Source of the DNA: Balaenoptera acutorostrata
Lineage: Eukaryota > Chordata > Mammalia > Artiodactyla > Balaenopteridae
DNA: 64,000 nucleotides
Assembly: GCF_949987535.1 (NCBI RefSeq)
Contig: NC_080067.1
Span: 48,420,910 to 48,484,909, forward strand
Reading direction: 5' to 3'
This document shows, piece after piece, positions 37,136 through 49,785 of the stretch. The notes under the pieces were generated by a model, which searched no databases, had not been told where the DNA came from, and saw only the letters and a program-made list of their open reading frames with translations. Position 1 is the first letter of the stretch. Each line of letters starts with the position of its first letter. The position numbers were made by a program, and so were the translations under genes.

Positions 37136-38315
37136 GTTTTTTCCCAGCTTTACTGACATAAAATTGACATATATCAATGTGTAATTTTAAAGTGTACAAT
37201 GCGACGATTTGATCTATGAAATACATTGTGATATGATTATCATAAGATTATTGTGGTAATCATGATAAAATATTATTGTAATAGGGAAGAACAAATCTGA
37301 CCCCATATTAGATCTGTTCCTTTTACTTTAACCTTTGTGCTCTGTTGCCTGTGCTTAGTCATGCTGGCTCTGTACCTTTTGTAAAAGAATGTTGCCTGCC
37401 TGTAGCCTGAAATATACAGGGTAGCCTATTCTCAAGGCTCTGACCTTTGAGAGTCTATTCATATAGAGATAAAAAGTTGCAGAACAGAGAACAACATTTG
37501 TCTTGTTGGAGGTTTACAGGAATATCCTGACCTGATCTACCTGGACAGCCACAAGAACAAGGGATTCTGACACCAAGAAGTTTGCAACAACTAACCACGC
37601 CCCTCCCTCATCTTACCTTTAAAAATGCCTTGCTGAAACCCTTCAGAGAGTTCAGGGATTTGGGGGCACAAGCCACCCATCTCTGCATGGCCCTGCAATA
37701 AACCTTTCTCTGCTCCAGACTCTGACATTTCAGTTTGTTTGGCCTTACTGTGCGTCAGGTACATGAACTTGCATTCGGTAACATTACTAATAAGTTAATA
37801 CATCCATTACCTCACATAATTACCATTTTTGTGTTTGTGTGTGGTGAGAACGTTTAAGATCCACTCTTTTAACTTTCAAGAATACAATACAGTTTTGTTA
37901 ACTATGGTCACCATGCTGTACATTAAATCCTCAGAATTTATTCATCTTATAAATGGAAGTTAGTAACATGTGACCAACATCTGCCCATTTCCCCCCTCCC
38001 CCCACACACACCATGGCAATCACCAATCTACTCTCTGTTTTTATGAGATTGACTCCTGGATTCCACTTGTGAGATCATACAATATTTGTCTTTCTCTACC
38101 TGACTTATTTCACTTAGCATAATGTCCTCAAAGTTCATTCATGTTGTCAAAAATGTTTCTTCCTTTTTACACTGAATACGATTCCATTGTATATATGTGT
38201 CACATTTTCTTCATCTATTTATTAGTTAATGGACACAGGTTGTTTCCATACCTTGGCTACTGTGAATAACTCTGCAATGAATGTGAGGGTGCAGATGATC
38301 TTTTGCTCTAAGTTT
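37136..38315 (-). mobile_element. Old L1 3' end, antisense, split by an LTR
   Basis: The plus strand starts with 'cccagctttactgacataaa' and, after the LTR at 37277-37783, continues with 'ggtcaccatgctgtacatta', 'caccaatctactctctg' and the antisense of the ORF2 end (CATTGTATATATGTGTCACA). It is a close relative of 62395-62905. The LTR must be younger. Confidence 0.75.
37277..37783 (+). mobile_element. Solo ERV1-type LTR
   Basis: A 507-bp unit from TGTAATAGGG to TCGGTAACA, with TG/CA ends. The flanking TTAT and TTAC fit a 4-bp target duplication with one change. It has ATTTGGGGGC and the signal AATAAA in CCTGCAATAAACC (near 37697). It sits inside the antisense L1, which continues on both sides, so the borders are well fixed. 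No internal retroviral sequence follows, as expected after recombination between two LTRs. Confidence 0.8.
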
Positions 38316-39832
38316 TTAAACTTTGATTTTATTGGCAAAATATCAAGTAGAAATTGAATCAAACATTATTATTTTTGGTAATCTATTCTGAACTCCTTCA
38401 TATATTTGGGAAATTAATCACTTCATGAAATCTGGTGCTAGTAGAGTTCCCCTTCAACTATGGAAGCAAGAAAGACCAGATATTTATTTTCTCAGCCTTT
38501 CTTGCTTAGCAAATCAAACCCAGATTCCTAGGTTTTGAACTGAAATATTTTGATAAAAAACAGCATAGAGGGTGGGGAATTAACTCTGAATCAGCAGCAA
38601 AGGCGATATCTAATTTCCAGAAGTAGCAATTGCCATAGAACCTGTGGAGCTCCCATTATCCTGTGCTGGCCCTGTCTACAGTGAAGTCAGAAATACAAGT
38701 GTTCGGTAGCAGTGGAAATGATGTCCTTACCCAAATGGTTCTGAAGTTTTGTTTTGACTTTAGCTGTGATTTAAACCCTTCTTTGTTCTTTTCTGTTTTC
38801 CAAGACTGGTTCTCCATTACTCTGCATTACTCTGAGTGATTCAGTACTAAAACTGCTTTTGCACTTAAATCTGCTTGAACCAGTGTCTGTTTGCAATCAA
38901 GAACTGTGACAGATAGAGAACACACGCAATAAAGTGGAGAAGAGATTTGCTTCATGAGGAAAATATTGAGACTTTAGGTATCACAATCTAGATAAAAAAT
39001 CTGAAAGCACGTGAGCTGGCTCCAGCATACCATTATTTTAAACTGCAAAGCTGTTCTTAGGATACTCACAGAACTGAGAATAAAAATAATACCAAATATT
39101 AGTTCTAATTGTAGGAAGATTTTCAGACATTTTGGTTCCTTATAGAGAACATTCTTAGTTCATTAATAAGGGAGTTGTCAACTTTGCAGTTACTGATACC
39201 ATTGCACTTTGGATAAGGCAGTCCATACAACTATCATCTTACGCTTAAGAGAGGATTGCAGAAATCCCCAAACCATTGCAGAGGTGTGGCTTTATACTAA
39301 CAAATGTAATCTTATAATATTGGATGTGATGTAATTAAACAATGCCTTTAGCCACAACTTTTTAGGATGCTTGCGGATATTCCACAGGAATGGCAAGGTG
39401 CCCGCATTTCTTAGCACTGAGAGACTTGTGTCCATTGTAAAATTCAAAAAGGGGAGGGCTCCACCTAAAATTTTCTGCCTGAAAATTTTACTGAAAGTTC
39501 CTGAAAAAATAATTATTTGATGAAAAATATATGGACAACAAAGAAAAACCACCCTTGATAAACACAGAGTGCATACGTTTGAGACACAGTGAGAGCAAGA
39601 GTGAGAGTGAGAGATAGAGACAGTGACCGATAGCATGACAAAAGCATAAGTGACATTTCTTTAAATGATCAAGCAGAAATTGAATTCTACCATTAAAAAT
39701 CTGAAGACTCAGTTTTTACATGTTTTCTTTGATCAGGTGCTCTCAGGGAAAAAAAAGAAATATTATGAGAAGAAGCTAGAAAGAAGCAAGAATTTGATAC
39801 TCTAGCAGAAATGTGAGAGACACATAATGTTA
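38316..39832. other. Mostly unassigned DNA; possible old LTR at 38430-38910
   Basis: 38430-38910 has the even composition and ending (GTGTCTGTTTGCAATCAAGAA) of a repeat I have seen, perhaps an old LTR, but I cannot name it. The remainder shows nothing recognisable. The 114-codon minus frame at 39292-39636 has no known motif. Confidence 0.35.
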
Positions 39833-40045
39833 GCACTTACTATGTGCCAGACACTGTTATAAGTATTCTTATTTAATACTCACAAAAATCCTATGAGATG
39901 TACAATTATTATCTTTAATTTCCAGATACAGAAACTGAGGCGTAGAGATACTGAATAGCTTGTCCAAGGGTACACAGTTAGTAAAGAGAGAGCTGGGATT
40001 TCAGCTAGCACTTTAATTCTGGAGTGTACACTTGACTACTATGTG
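39833..40045 (-). mobile_element. MIR SINE, antisense
   Basis: The plus strand shows CTTACTATGTGCCAGACACTG, 'aatcctatgagatgtac', 'cagaaactgaggc' and 'cttgtccaagggtacacag', the antisense of the MIR core and 3' end in the correct order. MIR is an ancient tRNA-derived SINE. Confidence 0.85.
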
Positions 40046-40444
40046 ACATGAAAAATCTGTAGAAAAATGGGTACAGAATGAGGACAAAGATAGAAAAGGC
40101 TTTTTCAATTTAACAAGGCATGAGTCAAAACACATACATATATATATTTAGCCAAAATCCATGAGAAATAACATCAATAGCCCCAAAAAGGTGAACTACA
40201 AATACATCACAGAATGTGTTTGTTTTTATATAATGCAGCTAGCTGGTGAAAACAGTCAGCTCTGGGGTTTCTTGTTGAGCATGGTTTCACACAGTATAGG
40301 AAAAACATCACCATTAAGGTACACTAAAAATAATCATGAGGCAGATTATAAATATATACACACACAGTAATTCAAGAAATGCTAAATGGTGCAATCAGGT
40401 TCATAAGAGTGTGACATAAATGAAGTTATGCCATGGGAACTTTT
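40046..40444. other. AT-rich DNA without recognised features
   Basis: A short TA run occurs at 40138-40149. Nothing else was recognised. Confidence 0.4.
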
Positions 40445-41835
40445 TGTCCGTTTACTCATTAAGTACTGTTGGAGCAACCACTATGTCCCAAGCGCTTGGG
40501 ATTTCTCAATGAACTAAAAAATAAAATTAAAAGCCCTGCACTTATAGACTTATAGTTTACTAGTTTAATAAGGAACAATAAAGAATCAACAATATATATA
40601 AGTATAGTATGTCACAAGACGATTTTCAAATAGATGGAAAAAAGGTAGATAATAGTAAGGGAAACTGGGTATGCAAGGTGATTGTAGTGAAATTATGCCC
40701 AGTAAAGAGGTATAAGAAAGAGTGCAAATAATGTGTGAAGAAAATAAAGTAAGTGTGGTATCTTGGAAACCAAGTGAAGAAATGAATTACAGAATAGGAG
40801 ATGATCACCTATACCAAATGTTGCTGGTAGCTCAAATAAAATTAGGTCCGGAAACTGACCATTGGATTCAACAGTGTGGAGAACATTGGCTTTCATAATA
40901 AAAGTAATTTGGTTGGAGTACTGGGACTGAAAGCCAGAGGAGAATGGATTTAAGACAGTATGGGTAAAAAGGAATTGGAGGCAGCAAATATAGAGAACTC
41001 TTTTGAGGAGTATTATTGCAAAATAAAGTGATATCTCATTAAGGTATGTGTGATCAAGAGAAGGGTTTCTCTTTTTTTTTTTTTTTGTCAGAGCACACGG
41101 TTCTTTTCTTTTATTATTATTATTTTTTTTTAATTTTATTTATTTATAGATAAAAATGTTGGGTCTTCGTTTCTGTGCGAGGGCTTTCTCTAGTTGTGGC
41201 AAGCGGGGGCCACTCTTCATCGCGGTGCGCAAGACTCTCACTATCGCGGCCTCTCTTGTTACTGAGCACAGGCTCCAGACGCGCAGGCTCAGTAATTGTG
41301 GCTCACGGGCCCGGTTGCTCCGTGGCATGTGGGATCTTCCCAGACCAGGGCTCGAACCCGTGTCCCCTGCATTGGCAGGCAGATTCTCAACCACTGTGCC
41401 ACCAGGGAAGCCCACCTTTCTCTTTTTTTTAATGGAAGAAATTAAGCAATGTTTGAATGATAATGAGAATTATCCAGTAAAAAAGGAAATTTTGATGTAG
41501 AAGAGAGAAAGAGGAGAACATTGCAGGAGGCAATATCCATGGGTGAGATATTGAAATGTGGTGGGATTTAGTATCACCGAGTGCCTGGAATGATAAAGAT
41601 TCATGTAAAGTTCATCCTTGATAATAGGCAGGAAGGGAGCTCTGATGTAGCTCTGATGCTGAAAGGTGAGGTGATATGGTATTAGAAGTCTGTGGAAGTT
41701 CTCTACTGACTGCTTCAAATTTACAAAGAAGTAAGGAGTGCCATTAACTGAAAGTATAGGCATACTTCTGCATATGTGGGTAGTAGGGTGTCTGCTCATG
41801 TGTATATTTGTGTTTGGGGTGTAAAGGAAGAAACA
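40445..41835 (+). mobile_element. Ancient unassigned interspersed repeat, split by a CHR SINE
   Basis: The left part (40445-41065) opens with 'actatgtcccaagcgcttgg' and continues 'aaaagccctgcacttatag'. The right part (41431-41835) continues with 'caggaagggagctctga' and 'gtggaagttctctactgac'. This looks like the same consensus as 27550-28260. Continuity across the SINE is inferred from remembered order. The 123-codon minus frame in the right part is a chance frame. Confidence 0.4.
41080..41416 (-). mobile_element. CHR-type SINE with extra 3' tail
   Basis: The minus strand starts GGGCTTCCCTGGTGGCACAG, with B box GGTTCGAGCCC. TSD TTTCTCTTTTTTTT at 41066-41079 and 41417-41430. Between the A-rich SINE tail and the terminal A run lies a 17-nt unique piece (41087-41103, GTCAGAGCACACGGTTC on the plus strand). 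The body is more diverged from the CpG-rich form than the copy at 49.5 kb. Confidence 0.9.
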
Positions 41836-43374
41836 TGTCATTTTGGTGTTGTATTTTATTAATTTCTGTTAAAATGTAGTCTAATAGTGTCAAAATTCCT
41901 GAACACTAATATGTAGTAGCATTATTTCCTAGTAATATAAGAACATATGGAAGCCTATTCCATGAAATTTGAATCAAAGAATAAGAAAATTGTTGAGGAA
42001 CTTGAAAGATTACCATTAAATCTTTGACCTTCAGTAATGTTTATTCAAACCATCCCAAGGAAGATGATTGCTATTTTGTTTATAATGACTCAGATGTAGT
42101 TATATTTCAAACTGAATCCAAAATGTTTACTCTTAAGTTTCACTTACATATCAATAATTTCTATCAGTTTCATCACAGGTTTTTACGTTGTAAATAAAAG
42201 TTTGACATGATATTCCTGTTCACATTTGGATTTTAGGTAGTACATACATATGTAAATAAAGAACTTGGAAATCAACAGGTTCTAAGCACTTTGTGATACA
42301 GAGTATTTATTACTTAGGGCAAACAAACATTACAAAATTAAAAATGATAAACCTGAGATTTCAAATTTTCCAAGATAAAACTAGATATTCTTAGAAATGA
42401 TACAGCTATCAGAAATTGTTGAAAAAAATTGAAAATATGTGACCTACCATGATTAACTTTATGCTATTTCAACACAAAATATATAAGTAAAGGACATTCA
42501 GAATCTTCTTTATCCATCTCTAACCTCAAAGAAAATGCATTCTAGCAGCCCCAGGATAAGCCAATTTTCCAAATGTTTTCTTTGACTAACAGAGTGTCAA
42601 AGTTAGTGAGTGGGAATGTTCTTATGCAGGTCATGCACTCACCAATACTTTATTGGCACCGCCACTCTCTCTGTTTTATATTTAACCTGACCCAGACATT
42701 CATGCAACCTGCCTAACCCTTGTCTGTATGATTTCAAACCATGGTATACATGAGTACATGATTTTGTCCATAAATTTTATTTGTGTCATTTTATAGTTTA
42801 CAGGTGCTATTTGCTTTTAAATACTGGGGTTTTTGCATACACAAAATAACAATATTTACCTTCTAAATTCTAAGCCAATTGAAAAATGGACACAAGAGTT
42901 ATGAGTAAAAAATCAACATAAAACCAGATCAGAAAATATGGCTTAGTTTTCAAAGTGGGCTTAGAGTTTTCTTCTCCTGAATTAAAGTTACCTTCTAGGT
43001 CAAATAAAGCACCTAGAGGCACCTGCAGGCCTCTTCCAAAGGAGAATTTACATGGCTTGTAATTGTTAGGTCCTGAGAGAGAGCCACAGGGTTAATTGTT
43101 CTCCTTAAACTTTTTGTTTAATAAATGATTCCAAATCCTTCTGCCACGTTGGGGAATAAAGTGTGGAGAGGAGTGCTGAAGTTCTCCCCAGCACGGAGAA
43201 CAGTACCTTCTTAGACCTGGGCAAGTGTGGCCCTGACTCAGGCCCTGGGCCTCAAGGGGCCTGGCACTGTGGAGGGCCTTCTTGGACATGTCTACATCCC
43301 CCTCTGGTGTATGGGACTGACCAGACCACAGTGGCCATGGCCCTGTAAAATGTAGGGACAGCTCTCCTGATTCT
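41836..43374. other. Unassigned DNA; GC-richer patch at 43140-43345
   Basis: 43140-43345 is GC-richer than its surroundings and has short frames on both strands, but neither resembles a known exon and no flanking splice pattern is convincing. The rest is AT-rich without nameable repeats. Confidence 0.4.
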
Positions 43375-44590
43375 TGACGGTTTTGAGGAACTGGTCATGT
43401 ATTTTGTAGAATGTTCCTCAAGTGGAATTTGTCTATTGATTTTCTTGTGATTAGATTGGGATTATGTGTTTTATGAGAAAGACCACAGAGATAAATTGTA
43501 ATTTTCATCATATCATATCAAGAGTACATACTATTAATATAACTTATCACTGTTGATATTAACATTAATCAGGTTTCTCCACTGTTAAGTTGCTCTTTAT
43601 TTTTCTCCCCTTTTCATACTGTATTCTTTGGAAGCAAGTCACTATGCATACCCACATTTGAGTGGAAATTTTGTTGTATCTCCTTGAAAGTGGAATAGCT
43701 ACGTAAATTATTTAGAATACTTCTACCCAGAGATTTGTCTACTCTTCCACATTTATTTAATTATCAGATCATTTATTTATATGGACTCATGAATATTTAT
43801 TTTACCCTTTGGTTTATAAATCAATGCTACATTATTTTATTTCTAAAATTGTCCCAATTTGGCCATTGGGAGCTCTTTCAGTTGGCTCTTGTGTCCCTTG
43901 ACATATGCCCTATCAATGTGATATTTTTTCTTAGCACTTCCTTACTCTGTCATCATAAGATTCTTCAAGTTCATCTTGTACATTTCTTGCCCTAGTCCTA
44001 GAATTAGACATTTCCCAATCAGTGTGGTTCCTTTCATCGGCATATGATATTAGAAGCAAATATCTGAGTAGTAGGTGTTTTCATTGCTACTGGGGTATGA
44101 TTGCTTCTAAGACCTCTCAGCCTATAGATCTAAGAAATATATATGTGCATAGTACCTATGTATAGACACATATCTGTAAGTTTTTCTATAGGTAAACACT
44201 GATATCTATATTAACCTAAACAAGAGTTCATAATAATGTCTCCAACTCCAGTCCATTACTCTATGTATCATCTTAGCCTATTCCCAATGTTTATATGTAA
44301 CCTTACACTCCAGTAGTAACAAACCTGACTCCTATGATCTGCCATCCATACATTAAGAGTTCAATTCCATTATATATGTATAATGTTATCAGAATCTTAA
44401 CCATGCCACCACAGGAAACAACCTCATAAAGTATAGTACTTATGTATAATATTTATGTACAGTTTCTTTTGCCTGTAGTCTTACAGACTCTGCTCATTTA
44501 CAAAATTATATAGGTCAGCACATTCTTTTCCCATCACCTTCTGTGTGGTTGTTTTATACATCTGTAATAGAGTTAGATTATTTTGTCATA
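43375..44590 (-). mobile_element. Old L1 (L1M-type) 3' region, antisense
   Basis: The plus strand carries an antisense pattern of old L1 3' regions: TTGGCCATTGGGAGCTCTTTC, GGCTCTTGTGTCCCTTGACAT, TTCAAGTTCATCTTGTAC, then TTGCTACTGGGGTATGATTGC. It is heavily decayed. The subfamily and exact borders are uncertain. Confidence 0.45.
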
Positions 44591-44639
44591 CTCAGCATTC
44601 CAACGTGGGATTCTCTGACCTCCTAAATGATATTTTTTA

Positions 44640-46700
44640 AATTGCATTCATTAAGGTTCACTGTTTATGCTGTAAAGTTTCATGGGTTTTGACAAATGCT
44701 TGTGTCATGTATCTACCATTATAATATCATATAATATAGTTTCACTGCCCTGCAAATCCCCTGTGTTCCACCTTTTTAACCCCCACTTCCAATACTCTGG
44801 CAACCAGTGATGTTTTCACTGTGAAGTGTCACCTTTTTCAGAATGTCACATAATCGAATCATACAGTATGTAACCTTTTCATACTGGTTTCAGTTACTTA
44901 GCAATATGCATTTATTCACCCATTTCTTTTCATGTCTTGATAGCTCATTTGTTAAAGTTGATGAATACTTTTTCATTGTATGGTTGTAACAGAGTTTATG
45001 TTTCCATTTATCTATTAGGGACATTGTGTTTGTTTCCAGTTTTTGCAATTAAGGAAAAAGCTGTTATAAACATTTACATACAGATTTTTGTATGTACATA
45101 AGTTTTCAAAGTCATTGGGTAAATACTTACAAGTAGAAAATGCTAAACATAGACTGCAATAGCCAATTCTTATGATAAGACAATGTTTAGCTCTATAAGA
45201 AGCTTACAACCTGTCTTCCAAAGTTGTACTCTTGCATTCCCACACAAATGAATAAGCATTTCTGTTCTCCACATTTCTTGCCAGAAATTGGTATTGTTGG
45301 AGTTTTGGGATTTTAGCCTTGCTAGCAGGTGCTAATGGCATCTCACTGATGTTTAATTTCAAATTCTCTAACGACAAATTATGTTGAGCATCTTTTCACA
45401 GGCTATTTGCCATTTGTATATATTAATTGGCAAAGTATCTGTTCATGTCTTTTGCCCATTTTTAATCAGGTTATATTATGTCTTCTTATTGTTGAGTTTT
45501 AAAAATCCTTTATAGAGTTTAGATACAAGTCCTTTATCAGATATGTGCTTTGCAAATAATTTCTCCCAGTCTATGACCGGTCTTTTCATTCAATTTACAG
45601 TGTCACTTGTAGAGCAGAAGTTTTAAATTTTATATTTATTAAAATTGTAACATCAATTTTTTTCTTTTATGTATTATGCTTTTATTCTTACATTTTAAAA
45701 TTTATCACCAATCTCAAGATCCCATATCTTTTCTCCTGTTTTATCCTAGATTTACAGTTTTGCATTTTACATTTAGGTCTATTATTTAGTTTGTGTGTAC
45801 GTGTGTGTGTGTGTGTTAATATTTTAAGTTCTGTGTCTAGTTTCAGTTACTTGCATATGGATGTCCAATTTTCCCAGCACCATTTGTTGAAAAGAATATA
45901 TTTTCTCCACTGACTTGCCTTTGCTCCTTTGACTTGCCTTTGACTGCATTTGTGTGAATGTTTCTGGGCTCTCTATTCTGTTCCATTAAATTGTGTGTTA
46001 ATTTCATCATCACACTGTCTTGATTGTTGTAGCTTTATATTAAGTCTTGAAATCAGGTAGTGTAAGTCTTCAACCTTGTTCTTCTTTAACATTGTTTTGG
46101 CTCTTCTATATATTTGCCTCTCCATATAAACTTTAGAATCAGTTTATTGATATCTTCAAAATCCCTTGCTAAAATTTTGATGAAGTTTGCATTGAATCTA
46201 TGGATCAAGCTGGGAAGAATTGACATCTTAAAAATATTGAGTCTTCCAATCAACAAACACAGAAGATCTTCTTTGTTTCTTTTCAGAAGTATTGTGTAGT
46301 TTTTCATATATCAATTCTATACATGTTTTGCTGGATTTATGCTTACTTTTTGATGATTCAGTAAATGGTATTTTAATTTTAGATTGTAATTGTTCACTGC
46401 TGGTATATAGAAAAATAATTGGCTTCTGTATATTAACCTTGTATCCTGCAACCCTGCTATACTTGCTTATTAGTTCCAGGAATATCTGTGTGTATTTTTG
46501 GGGGTAAGCGAGATATTTTACACAGATAATCATGTCTTTTGCAAATAAAAAGTGTTATTTCTTCTTTTCTAATATGTGTATGTATATATATATATTTTTT
46601 TTTTTTTCTTTTCCTTTTCTTATTGCAGTAGCTGAGACTTTCCATACAAGTTTGAATAACAGTGGTGAGAGAATAAATCCTTGCCTGTTCCTGTGCTTGC
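44640..46700 (-). mobile_element. Old L1 3'UTR and ORF2 part, antisense
   Basis: Continuous antisense L1 of about 2 kb. The 3'UTR end is at the left (GGTTTTGACAAATGC), followed by the ORF2 C-terminal region and, by 46620-46690, the start of the RT segment (antisense of the SPLLF-type block). Minus-strand frames near 46086-46533 keep recognisable ORF2 words (RLNIFKMSILP) between stops. A TG run at 45791-45815 and a T-rich run at 46580-46608 interrupt it. Confidence 0.8.
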
Positions 46701-46879
46701 AATATTTTGTTATTAAAATTAAAGGCTCAATGAGAAACCTTTTGCATTTGTATGTATGAATATATGGCATTATGTATATAAAATGCATGCATGTATTTTG
46801 ATATTTTTAAAAGTAAACAATAAGTTTCTAAAAGAAGATTACTAAGTCAAAGGGTAAATGCATATGCAGCATTATTAAA

Positions 46880-47170
46880 TATTGCCAATTCATGAACAGA
46901 TAATTCACAAAGAAAAATATATAAATGGCCTAAAAACTTAAGATGCCAAACTTACAAATAATACAAACTAAAACTAAACTGACATACCTTTATTGTCTAT
47001 CAGACTGGAAAAAAAACAAGCAAAAAACAAACAAAACTGAAAACATGTGAGAAAAAACCCATCTGGCAAAGTTTTGAGGAAACAGATATTCTCAGACATT
47101 ACATTTGGAATCTAAAATAGTCCAACACCTATAGAGGTGAATTTGACAGTATTTAATAAATATTTTAGGT
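46880..47170 (+). mobile_element. Old L1/HAL1 ORF2 fragment, sense (probable)
   Basis: Follows the pattern 'aattcacaaagaaaaatat', 'aatggcc', 'atcagactgg' and 'ggcaaagttttgagg' seen in old L1M/HAL1 ORF2 before its C-terminal part. No frame remains. Confidence 0.45.
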
Positions 47171-48244
47171 TTTAAATCCTCTCAATTTTCTTTGTCATTT
47201 CATGATAGTTCCTGCTTAATCTTATCTTTGACTAGTTTTTTTAGCAACTAGTCATTAAACCATGGAATAAAGTAAAATGCCATGGAATAAAGAGGTACAA
47301 TATGAGAACTGTGAACGCTTTTCTCTGGAAATGTGTTTTAATATATAACTTTTTAATGTAACTTTTTATATATAGCTTTTTTATGTAACTTTAGAATTGT
47401 ATGGAACATCCCTAACCTAATCTGTAGACTCACTTAGATTGAGCTCTTTTGTAATGAAAATGTTATTATTTGTGAACAATTTCCTAACCTGTCCTGAAAC
47501 AGATAGAAACTTGATGGAGCTAGGGTGGACATTTTCATGTAAACACTGAAAACTCAGAATTCACAGTGGTAAATAAACTGACTGTAGGCAATTTTAATTT
47601 ATTTGGTGAATATAATTAGTCATTTATAGCCTCTGAAAGGGAATAAAGTTTGTCTTGTGAAATCAGTACTTTGCAGTAAAGATAGGTGAGCGTCATGCTT
47701 AATGTTTGGACAAGGTGGTTTGATCATGTGATGTGTCCAAGGTCTACAAGGCTTAGATAAGTAGAGCACAGAGACACTGTGGACTAGTGGGCTAGCATTG
47801 TTCAGGTGAGCCAGTTGATCCATGGTTATTCATATAAGACTAGAGAACTCTGTACTCCCTCTTGGAAGTATAAAGTGTTAACTTTGGTTACTTAGTTATC
47901 AGCCCAGCTAGGTAGACTCTGGCTTTCTCGTAGGTCATGTTTATCGTTATCAGGATTTAAGTTGAGCTCTCTTTCCAAACTAAGAGGAACAATGGTACCA
48001 GTTTATCTCAGTTTAAGGATGATTTAACTTCTATTATACTAAAATTCAGCATGATACCATGGTAAAAAGGTAAGTTTTGCAATTATGATTGAGCACTTTT
48101 TTGTCACCGTCTAACTGCATAATTTTAGAAAATGTATTAATCATTTCTGAATCATTCCCACTGGAAAAGAGAGAATCATAATTCATTCCTTTAACTCATC
48201 AAACTGCTATTTATTTACTGAACTAATGAGAATAAAAATACCTG
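47171..48244. other. AT-rich DNA without recognised features
   Basis: Nothing nameable. AATAAAG words at 47265-47290 come from a short local duplication of CCATGGAATAAAG. Confidence 0.4.
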
Positions 48245-48330
48245 CCAGGATATTTTGGAAAATTAAACAATGTGAAAATACATAGCACATTTTCTGGAAT
48301 ATAGTAGACACTCAATAAATGGTCATCCCC
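48245..48330 (+). mobile_element. MIR SINE 3' fragment
   Basis: AAATTAAACAATGTGAAAAT, then 'agcacattttctggaatatag' and 'cactcaataaatggtc', the order of the MIR 3' end. Confidence 0.6.
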
Positions 48331-49453
48331 TCCTGATCATTTTTTTTTAAAACTCTTTCTCATTTAAAATTTTTCTTTGGTCATTTATCTTTGCTTCTTT
48401 GCCACTTCATGGCTATGATAAGTTTTTGCACTAAACTATTACTTATATCAATGTTATATGACATGATAATTCTAAAACATTGATAATATGTATTTGAGAG
48501 TCACAGATAAATAAGTCATATATTCATGCAAATTCAGACTCATTGTCCTTTAGTATGGATGTTTTAAATGAAGTACAATACTGCATTTCAAATTTCAATT
48601 TTCTCACTATTGAGAATTTTTCCATTTTTTGATTTTTATACTGTATGTAGAGCAACTTCCAACTTCAATTTTATGATTTCTACAGTGTATGATTGTATTA
48701 TATGTTTATCATGCAAATATACCCAAAGGAAATGGATTTTTTTAAAAAAATGGTAAATCAACAGTCATAATACATAGAAATTTAAATGTATGCAATGAAT
48801 TACTCTTTGCATCATTTATTAACTTAAAACTTTATAAATACTAAAATTGTAACTGCATTCATATGAATGTATTAACCTTCAGGAGTATATACAGGTGCTT
48901 AATTTGTACTTGGCAAGATATAAATATCAAATTAGGTGTCAATTGATTAAAATATCTTATATTTGAGTAGCTATTTTAAATCTGACATTCAATAAACATC
49001 TATTAGAAGCAGAGAAAGTTTTGATTTGCATTTCCCCACCTATTTTTAGTCTTAAATTTTATTTACCATTTATTAAACTCCTAATATGTGTCAAGTGCCA
49101 TGGGTTGTTCTCATTCTCTCCTAAGAAACATTTCTCTAATTTTAACTCCTACCAATTATGATCAATTCTGCTGCTAAATATTTATTTATTCATCAAGCCA
49201 GCTTGAAAGAGTAGTCCCAGGAATGTTTCATGTAAATAAAGTGACAAAATTTTCTAGTATCTTTGACCTTTAATTCTTCTTAGATCCTGACTGATATCTA
49301 CCTGATTCCAACTTAACTTCATTTCATCATCTCTCTATAACTCAGTATTTAATTAAGTCACCCCATTAGGAAATCATTTATGATTACATTGGTTTTAATC
49401 ATTAATAATTAGTCACTCATAGACATCTTTCATGGCAATAATTTATCAATGAT
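48331..49453. other. AT-rich DNA; possible MIR scrap near 49060-49110
   Basis: TTTATTAAACTCCTAATATG followed by 'tgtcaagtgccatggg' could be an antisense MIR scrap. Nothing else was recognised. Confidence 0.4.
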
Positions 49454-49470
49454 TCATTTTTGGTTTTCTT

Positions 49471-49768
49471 TTTATTTTTTTTAATTTTATGTATTTATTT
49501 ATTTATGGCTGTGTTGGGTCTTCGTTTCTGCGCGAGGGCTTTCTCTAGTTGCGGCAAGCGGGGGCCGCTCTTCATCGCGGTGCGCGGGCCTCTCACTGTC
49601 GCGGCCTCTCCTGTTGCGGAGCACGGGCTCCAGACGCGCAGGCTCAGCAGTTGTGGCTCACGGGCCTAGTTGCTCCGCGGCATGTGGGATCTTCCCAGAC
49701 CAGGGCTCAAACCCGTGTGCCCTGCATTAGCAGGCAGATTCTCAACCACTGCGCCACCAGGGAAGCCC
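49471..49768 (-). mobile_element. CHR-type SINE
   Basis: The minus strand starts GGGCTTCCCTGGTGGCGCAG and has the pol III boxes. A perfect 17-bp TSD (TCATTTTTGGTTTTCTT) lies at 49454-49470 and 49769-49785. CpG sites are the best preserved of the four copies, which with the perfect TSD suggests the youngest insertion among them. The tail is a simple A/T-rich run without unique sequence. Confidence 0.93.
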
Positions 49769-49785
49769 TCATTTTTGGTTTTCTT

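Noticed and set aside
43092..43348. Possible host exon in a GC-richer patch
   Set aside because: Frames on both strands are about 60 codons, carry no recognisable domain, and no convincing splice sites bound them.
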